From NCBI GenBank assembly GCA_025058535.1, contig JANXEL010000028.1, positions 1-38,747 on the forward strand: a stretch of 38,747 nucleotides of DNA, in the 5' to 3' direction. The stretch's first letter is position 1. The number at the start of each line of letters is the position of its first letter. Shown here one piece after another: positions 33,660 through 38,747 of the stretch. The notes beneath the pieces are model-generated. The model did not search any database and was not told the origin of the DNA. It saw only the letters and a program-made list of their open reading frames with translations. The translations under genes were made by a program, and so were the position numbers. The stretch comes from Ignisphaera sp. (GTDB lineage Archaea; Thermoproteota; Thermoprotei_A; Sulfolobales; Ignisphaeraceae).

Positions 33660-35235
33660 CTAACCAGGGGCTGATAGTCTGCACTTTGCGGCCTTCAATA
33701 CAATTTTTACACTGCTCTCTCCCACTTGCTGTGCTAAATTGATTAACTTTCTGTATAGTTCCTTCTGCCACTCCACATTAGAACACACATAAATGTTTAC
33801 CACAATTGTGCGGCTTATCTTAAGCATTTTCAGCAGTGCTTCGAAAATTAGATAAGATAGATCGCTGACAATTTTGTCCGTTACCTTGAATCCAAATTCA
33901 AACTGTGAATAAGGGTACCTATCAACTAGGTGCAGAGGAGCTATTCCGAGTATAGGAAAGTAGATATAGCTTGCACACTTGGACTCTCCAATCCCACTAT
34001 CTGGAAACCCTTCTCCTCTACGATAGGGTATTAGATCTATGCATTCAACCTCAGAATCAAACCTCTCTAGAACTCTTCTTCGTGGAATCATAATTTTTGG
34101 ATTGAATATGGAGTCCTCTGAGAGTATAAAGACGGCCCTAGCATCCGGTTTTACTATCGGAGTGTGTCTGTAAATAAACTCGAGATATCTCTTCAACTGT
34201 TCAAATGCTCTACGAGTAGCCGGATGGCTATTTGCCCTATCCTCTAAGTACTCCCAGAGCCTCCCCTCTTTAATTGCCTGCTTCACCTCTCTAAACTCCC
34301 TAGATAGAGCATGTAGATTGTGGAGTGCAAGGAGCTCCACCCTCTTCCTCTTCGGCATTCTCCTAACATCCTCTGGAGAATACTTTGAACATACTGGACA
34401 AGTACACGGAAAGTAGCTCAGATCCTCCAATCTGTACGTAGCCCTACTACCCATATACCTATCGTCCTTTGCATACAGGATGTAGCTAGCGGAATCCATG
34501 GTATCAACACCGAGTGCTGCTGCGAACGGTACTATTAGTGGATGGCCTGCCCCAAAGAGGTGTAAAGGAGTTGAAAAAGGTATGATGCTTCTAACAGCGA
34601 ATATCATGTCGATTATCCTATCAAAATCGTACTGTTCTAGCAGTGTCGTCGGACTTCCGAGCGCATATATGCTGTAACCTCTGTAAAACACTTCAACAGA
34701 TCTCTCTGCATACTGCCTTAAGATGTCGAGATGAGTTCCACCCTGTATAGGGAGGGTCCATAGGGTATCGCCACACCTCTCTACTATATCCAGGACCTCC
34801 ACAGCCCTTCTGTACGTCTCATCAGCACTCTTCAACGCTGCATCTCTATCGACGTCGGACGAAGTTGGTATATCGAGAATAACTCCTATATCGCTCTTAA
34901 TCTCACACTGATACTGTACTATCTCTCTGTTGCTCACCTCTACATCACCATATCTTAGAATTTGATAGGCACCCGAATCGGTTACCACCACGCCACTGAA
35001 GCCTAGGTGATCATGTATGTCGGCCACGGCGCCTCTGTGCTTCTTCAAGATGTAGGCATTAGTCATTATACCATTGAACCCAGCATTGAGAATCTCGTTA
35101 ATGGGTAGGTACTGTTCTCTTAAAATAGGGTCTACTACAGGAAAAATGTATGGTGTCTCTATGAACCCATGTCTAGTTAGTAGTCTACCTATACGTCCAG
35201 CTAAATCTATCTCTCTTATTTCGAAACAATCTCAC
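33660..35235 (-). CDS. tgtA: Archaeosine tRNA-guanine transglycosylase, N-terminal frameshift
   Basis: This enzyme puts preQ0 in place of G15 in tRNA, the first step of archaeosine. It has 524 residues if repaired. Active-site Asp lies in VVTDSGAYQIL; GVDTMDSASYILYAKDD holds the second; the zinc site is CTCPVC with a later His. No C-terminal PUA domain is visible. The true start is GTG 35235 in GTGA, overlapping the SmAP3 stop, with AAAGGTG as ribosome site. But codons GTG-AGA-TTG-TTT then meet an extra base at about 35223; removing it gives MRLFEIREIDLAGRIGRL and joins the main frame. The next in-frame ATG (35066) would drop 56 conserved residues. Confidence 0.88.
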
Positions 35236-35672
35236 TTAACACCTTTCTTCCTACTCTCCATGTACTCCATATAAATCTCGTACACCTTTTGAGCCAGGCT
35301 CCCTGAACCCTCTACACCTGCTTCTGTAACTCTTATCCTATCGTATATAATAACGGCATTTACATCCGGAAGAACCTTTATGACGTCGCTCCTTAAGCCG
35401 AGTTTTTGTGAAACTACTGAGGCGAATTCCTCGGCGTTAAAGGATGGCTGTTCCTGAACTAGTATTTCTGAAATTCTGGAACCATTTATTATAACTCTAT
35501 GATACCTCCCACCATCAGAGCCCTCAACATCACTTAAAACAACATGCAGAGAAGTCTGGTCGAATGATGTGAGCCTCCCCGCGTATGCTTTACCATCTAC
35601 GAGCTTAACTAGCACTCTCTTGTCTATTAGTCTAACAAGCTCACCAGCTAAACTCCTAGATGCATAGCTCAT
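35232..35672 (-). CDS. Sm-like protein SmAP3 (Lsm with C-terminal domain)
   Basis: A 146-residue Lsm protein. The Sm fold (about 8-75) shows Sm1 KRVLVKLVDGKAYAGRLTSFDQ and Sm2 RVIINGSRISEI, which form the RNA-binding ring. The extra domain (about 76-140) is the mark of crenarchaeal SmAP3, whose Pyrobaculum version forms double heptamers. Role is RNA chaperoning, unproven. ATG 35672 has a TATA-like ACTTATTATTTG about 40 bp upstream (35710-35722). The stop is shared in the GTGA overlap with TGT, so the two genes form one leftward operon. Confidence 0.85.
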   Translation of the reverse strand: MSYASRSLAGELVRLIDKRVLVKLVDGKAYAGRLTSFDQTSLHVVLSDVEGSDGGRYHRVIINGSRISEILVQEQPSFNAEEFASVVSQKLGLRSDVIKVLPDVNAVIIYDRIRVTEAGVEGSGSLAQKVYEIYMEYMESRKKGVK

Positions 35673-35760
35673 AAGTGTTCACTTGTGTATGAATAATCAA
35701 TGTCTCAAATAATAAGTATTCATCTTACATGATCTAGCAGGTTTCACCTTTAAGCACTAT

Positions 35761-35895
35761 CTGCATCACCCCCACAGTTGCAGACAGTTTGGCCCTTGTG
35801 TAGATGCTTATACATTTTATTCTAAGCAATTCTTGCATCACCACTGCACCACCTACCTCTGCAGGCAGCCTAGGTTTATTAAACAGGTGGCTGCC
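35761..35895. ncRNA. Candidate structured element between SmAP3 and rpo8
   Basis: Three hairpins in a row. CTGCA/TGCAG at 35761-35783; CTGCA/TGCAG at 35844-35864; and GGCAGCC (35864-35870) with GGCTGCC (35889-35895), enclosing GTTTA-T-TAAAC (35874-35884). TGCATCACC occurs at 35762 and 35834. No promoter or terminator is clear, so strand and existence as RNA are open. Confidence 0.3.
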
Positions 35896-35906
35896 CGTAA
35901 TTTATC

Positions 35907-35918
35907 TAAAAATTTAAG
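35907..35918 (+). promoter_or_regulatory. Probable TATA box of rpo8
   Basis: TAAAAATTTAAG about 50 bp before ATG 35964; predicted transcript start near 35937. Confidence 0.45.
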
Positions 35919-35919
35919 T

Positions 35920-35941
35920 TCTAGAATGCAGCAATTCTAGA
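35920..35941. promoter_or_regulatory. Inverted repeat at the rpo8 transcript start
   Basis: TCTAGAAT and ATTCTAGA flank GCAGCA: an 8-bp inverted repeat between TATA box and start codon, at the expected start of transcription. Operator or 5' hairpin. Confidence 0.45.
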
Positions 35942-35963
35942 GCATCTAGCTGTGTGAGCAAAG

Positions 35964-36344
35964 ATGAGTATAAATCTGATGTGTAGTGTTGTAAAAATAG
36001 ATGAGTCGAAGATACCTGATATCTACCTCATTAATATGAGCTGTGGTGAGACATCTATACAGATGGACATCCATAGAAGTGTAAACATTGTTAAAGAGGG
36101 GGATTTAGTTGAAGTTGTAATAGATAAGAAGGTGCCCACGTACATTGAAGGAAGGGATTTTGTGGCCCACGGATATGTAGTATCGAAAAGAGAGGTGGGT
36201 GGTAGCACCCGTATACACGTGAGTTTGTGGGGCTATCTGGTAGTGATTAATACGAGCAGTAGAGCTGTGGTAGAGTTCTTCAATTATATGGATAAGGTAT
36301 ATATAAGGATGAGCCGTAGCCCTTCACCTTATCCTAAAACGTGA
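35964..36344 (+). CDS. rpo8: RNA polymerase subunit Rpo8 (RpoG)
   Basis: A 126-residue subunit of archaeal RNA polymerase, counterpart of eukaryotic Rpb8, found in crenarchaea and korarchaea. Recognised by the OB-fold pattern: IDESKIPDIYLINMSC, QMDIHRSV, GDLVEVVIDK and, most telling, DFVAHGYVVSKR with VSLWGYLVVI. It lines the surface of the large subunit. ATG 35964 has GTGAG 5 nt upstream. It heads a rightward pair with the HerA-type ATPase, 52 bp away, which also has its own promoter. Its presence is the strongest lineage marker in the window. Confidence 0.82.
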   Translation: MSINLMCSVVKIDESKIPDIYLINMSCGETSIQMDIHRSVNIVKEGDLVEVVIDKKVPTYIEGRDFVAHGYVVSKREVGGSTRIHVSLWGYLVVINTSSRAVVEFFNYMDKVYIRMSRSPSPYPKT

Positions 36345-36366
36345 AAAAGATCCCTGGCAGTAGCAC

Positions 36367-36375
36367 AATATATTT
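36367..36375 (+). promoter_or_regulatory. Probable TATA box of the HerA-type ATPase
   Basis: AATATATTT centred about 26 bp before GTG 36397, predicting a leaderless transcript. Confidence 0.45.
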
Positions 36376-36396
36376 CTCCTATATGTAGGGGTCCCT

Positions 36397-37965
36397 GTGC
36401 AGCCACAGTTTTTTAACAACAGGAGGAGTGTTGCTTTAATTATAGAGCGTATCGATGATAGTATAGTGGCCCTAAATGTTATGCCGGGAAATCGCATTCT
36501 GTATGCTTCTACTCTAGAGCTCTCAGCGATCCAGAGGTCAGAGGATGATAGCATCCTATCCACACTCACACTAGAGTCCATCCAAACCTTAAGCTCTAGA
36601 GCTGGAGCCTGCTTCTATAACATTCTAACGTGCATAGAACCAAACCAGCTAGCTACATACATAGCTGTGCTATCTGGTGACGCAGATAGTGTTAGAAAGG
36701 AGTCGGAGATAGTGTGCTCACTAATTACGACTCTCAGCCAAGGCAGCATGTTATGCAGAATCAACGGCTCAGATGCTACCATAAAAATAGTGCTGCAGTG
36801 CTTAAACATATCAGGGATTATCGATAGAGCTTTCCGGTATATGATGAGAGGTAGAGATGCTGGTGCTAATGCTTCAATGCAGCACCCAGTACCTCTCGTA
36901 CCGCACTTTAAGGCCTTGAATGCCGATGAGTATAAGTACCTGCTGGAAATCTTTAGTAAGGGTAAGATAAGGATCGGACACCTCTACTCCAACCCAAACA
37001 TACCTGTTGCATTGAGCGATGAGCATGTTTCGAGACATATAGCTATTGTAGGCTCTACAGGAAGTGGAAAGTCTACAACAACATCAACACTTGTAAGGGA
37101 AGCTGCATTTAACGATTATGCTGCTGTGGTAATTGATTGGCATGGAGAGTATACATCGCTTCTGGGTGATAGTGATAGAATTGTGTACACAAATCCGATT
37201 AAGGGTACCATTCCAGATCCGCTGGACATGGAGGAGATGATAAGAGTGGAGCCGCCGGCATTTATAGAAATATTGGAGAGCGCTCTAGACTTAACTCCTG
37301 CACAAGCACACATACTAGAGGATGCTGTGAGCATAGCCTCCCAGAGAAGGGTTGCATCAATTTATGTAATAGACTCTTTAATAGAGATTGTACAGAACAG
37401 CCCGACCACGGCGAGATGGTTTACAGAATCGAGAGAGGCACTGATTAGAAAGCTAAAGCCCCTCTCATCAAACTACCTTAAAATAAAATGGAATAACCTT
37501 AGAAAAGTTGCAGTGTGTAGAGGTAAGATATGCACATTTGATGTATCCGATATTCCAAATGTGAGGGTTAAGAAGATATTTGCATCGCTATTGATAAGAT
37601 CCATAGCGTTAAAGGCTCAATACAACAGTATAGAGAAGCCGCTTCTAGTAGCTGTTGATGAGGCACACAATATCCTCTCTCCAGATAACCCTATTTCGAA
37701 TCTGGTAGCGGAGGTGAGAAAATGGGGCATAGGTTTTGTGGTAGTAACACAGGCTCCATCAATGCTGGCTCCAATAGTATTGAAGAACACAAATACAAAG
37801 ATTGTGCACACACTGAAATCTTCTAGCGATGTAGATGTCGTTCTGTCCACAATCGTGCTTAGAGGTGAGTACAAAAAAGCAGTCTCTTCTTTAAAGCCCG
37901 GAGAGGCCTTGATTACACTTCCTGAACTAGTAGAGCCCGTGCTGATAAAAATAGATAGACTTTAG
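36397..37965 (+). CDS. HerA-type hexameric ATPase
   Basis: A 522-residue P-loop ATPase of the HerA/FtsK-like (DUF87) group, which translocates double-stranded DNA. Walker A GSTGSGKS (219-226), Walker B VDEAH (420-424), the DWHGEYTSLL loop after the P-loop, and a C-terminal TKIVHTLKSSSDVDVV arginine-finger-side region are visible. The N-terminal 170 residues lack the canonical HAS-barrel pattern, so it may be a HerA paralogue rather than the Mre11-Rad50-NurA-linked HerA; none of those partners is adjacent. Start GTG 36397 is leaderless by the TATA box. It ends 4 bp before the convergent thermosome gene. Confidence 0.85.
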   Translation: MQPQFFNNRRSVALIIERIDDSIVALNVMPGNRILYASTLELSAIQRSEDDSILSTLTLESIQTLSSRAGACFYNILTCIEPNQLATYIAVLSGDADSVRKESEIVCSLITTLSQGSMLCRINGSDATIKIVLQCLNISGIIDRAFRYMMRGRDAGANASMQHPVPLVPHFKALNADEYKYLLEIFSKGKIRIGHLYSNPNIPVALSDEHVSRHIAIVGSTGSGKSTTTSTLVREAAFNDYAAVVIDWHGEYTSLLGDSDRIVYTNPIKGTIPDPLDMEEMIRVEPPAFIEILESALDLTPAQAHILEDAVSIASQRRVASIYVIDSLIEIVQNSPTTARWFTESREALIRKLKPLSSNYLKIKWNNLRKVAVCRGKICTFDVSDIPNVRVKKIFASLLIRSIALKAQYNSIEKPLLVAVDEAHNILSPDNPISNLVAEVRKWGIGFVVVTQAPSMLAPIVLKNTNTKIVHTLKSSSDVDVVLSTIVLRGEYKKAVSSLKPGEALITLPELVEPVLIKIDRL

Positions 37966-37969
37966 ATTA

Positions 37970-38747
37970 CTACTTCTCCTCCTCTTCTCTCTTTTTCTCC
38001 TCCTTCTTCTCCTCCTCCCTTCTCTTTGACGCCGCTATGACGTCGTCTATCCTCATTATTAATGTTGCTGCCTCCGTGCCGGCCTTTAGTGCCGATATCT
38101 TTACCAGAAGCGGGTCCACAACATTCAGTGCCTTAGCATCTACAATCCTGCCTGAGAACACATCTACACCTGCCCACTTTCCGCTTGGTGTCATGTGCTC
38201 TGCCCTCAGCTTCATTAGAAAGTCGACAGGATCTAGACCAGCATTTGTAACCAGAGTCTCTACTATTCCTTCAATTGCCTTTGCAAAGGCTTCCACAGCT
38301 AGACCCTCCTTACCACCAATCTTATTTGCATACTCCCTCACATACTTAGCCAGCTCCATTTCAAATGCTCCAGCTCCATATACAATCTTTGGTAGCCTAA
38401 ACACATCAGCAGCAGCACTTAGTGCATCCCTGGCGCTTCTCTCTGCCTCATCTACTAAACGCTCTAAACCAGCTCTGAGGACCAGGGATACTGACCTTGG
38501 ATTTCTACACCTCTCAACAAACACCATCTTATCCTCTCCAACCTTCCTCTCCTCAACAACCTCACAAACACCCAACTCCCTCTCCGTCAGATCCTGAATG
38601 TTGCTAACTATTCTTCCTCCTGTTGCTCTCTCTAGCTTCTCCATATCGCTCCTCTTAACCCTTCTAACAGCCATAATACCCTTCTTAGCAAGATAGTGCT
38701 GAGCAACATCATCAATACCCTTCTGACATACTACAACAGTTGCACCA
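37970..38747 (-). CDS. Thermosome (group II chaperonin) subunit, partial
   Basis: The C-terminal 258 residues of a group II chaperonin subunit, which folds proteins in an ATP-driven closed chamber. The frame is open to the window edge, so the N-terminal part lies outside. Seen: VCQKGIDDVAQHYLAKKGIM, LERATGGRIVSNIQDLTE in the apical domain, then equatorial GAGAFEMELAKYV and GVDVFSGRIVDAKALNV with the conserved Asp. The tail is a charged KKEEKKREEEEK run in place of the Gly-Met repeats of many archaeal subunits. Which paralogue (alpha, beta, gamma) cannot be told. Confidence 0.95.
   Translation of the reverse strand, partial: GATVVVCQKGIDDVAQHYLAKKGIMAVRRVKRSDMEKLERATGGRIVSNIQDLTERELGVCEVVEERKVGEDKMVFVERCRNPRSVSLVLRAGLERLVDEAERSARDALSAAADVFRLPKIVYGAGAFEMELAKYVREYANKIGGKEGLAVEAFAKAIEGIVETLVTNAGLDPVDFLMKLRAEHMTPSGKWAGVDVFSGRIVDAKALNVVDPLLVKISALKAGTEAATLIMRIDDVIAASKRREEEKKEEKKREEEEK

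Noticed and set aside
38037-38597. 186-codon plus-strand frame
   Set aside because: Antisense of the thermosome gene, Ser-rich, an artefact of its codon use.

Overview
The window is a 38.7 kb piece of a hyperthermophilic archaeal chromosome. It carries RNA polymerase subunit Rpo8 (RpoG), the crenarchaeal Sm protein SmAP3, TFE-alpha, aMBF1, PAN, a thermosome subunit, archaeal-type tRNA-guanine transglycosylase, aTrm56, GatD, a GPN-loop GTPase and an STT3/AglB oligosaccharyltransferase. Rpo8 plus SmAP3 points to Thermoproteota (Crenarchaeota), most likely a Desulfurococcales or Ignisphaera-like lineage; the lineage name is inference. Promoters are TATA boxes about 25-30 nt upstream of very short leaders, and operon-internal genes use GGTG-type Shine-Dalgarno sites. 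There is no rRNA, CRISPR array, insertion sequence or recognisable provirus.

Layout. 1-6573: end of DNA ligase, gatD, a membrane-anchored thioredoxin-fold protein, a GPN GTPase, a gene-free stretch holding a candidate structured RNA, signal peptide peptidase SppA, and a convergent GlcNAc-1-P transferase. 6727-9773: a phosphodiesterase, then a PadR regulator with a tandem palindromic operator upstream of an ABC exporter whose ATPase and permease genes are both broken. 9775-12730: YbaK-type deacylase, MarC, an EamA transporter and a DUF84 NTPase. 12727-16939: a surface-anchored subtilase, ribokinase and a HAD phosphatase. 17008-22674: STT3/AglB, a small zinc-finger protein, and a membrane-bound winged-helix regulator divergent from a secreted beta-propeller protein. 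22906-26761: a broken MATE exporter, tRNA-Leu(GAG), a small unknown gene and an unusual radical-SAM protein.

26858-35672 is information-processing core. A leftward cluster runs MBF1 > HflX > aTrm56 > TFE > C5-methyltransferase > SPOUT protein. Divergent from it is a rightward PAN > PUA > PAC2 (proteasome) operon. Next is a leftward SmAP3 > TGT pair. 35964-38747 holds Rpo8, a HerA-type ATPase and the convergent thermosome gene.

Main anomalies. Seven single-base indels and one in-frame stop sit in three exporter genes, and a further one-base insertion lies just after the start of TGT; every other long gene is open. These could be real decay of drug exporters or consensus errors, and reads would decide. 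The radical-SAM protein has its cluster motif split by a roughly 38-residue insert rich in Cys. A compact C5-methyltransferase without a restriction partner sits among RNA-modification and transcription genes. PAN lacks a C-terminal HbYX motif, and TFE lacks one of the four zinc-ribbon cysteines. Several intergenic hairpins and palindromes, especially at 4501-4583 and 35761-35941, look like RNA or operator elements.
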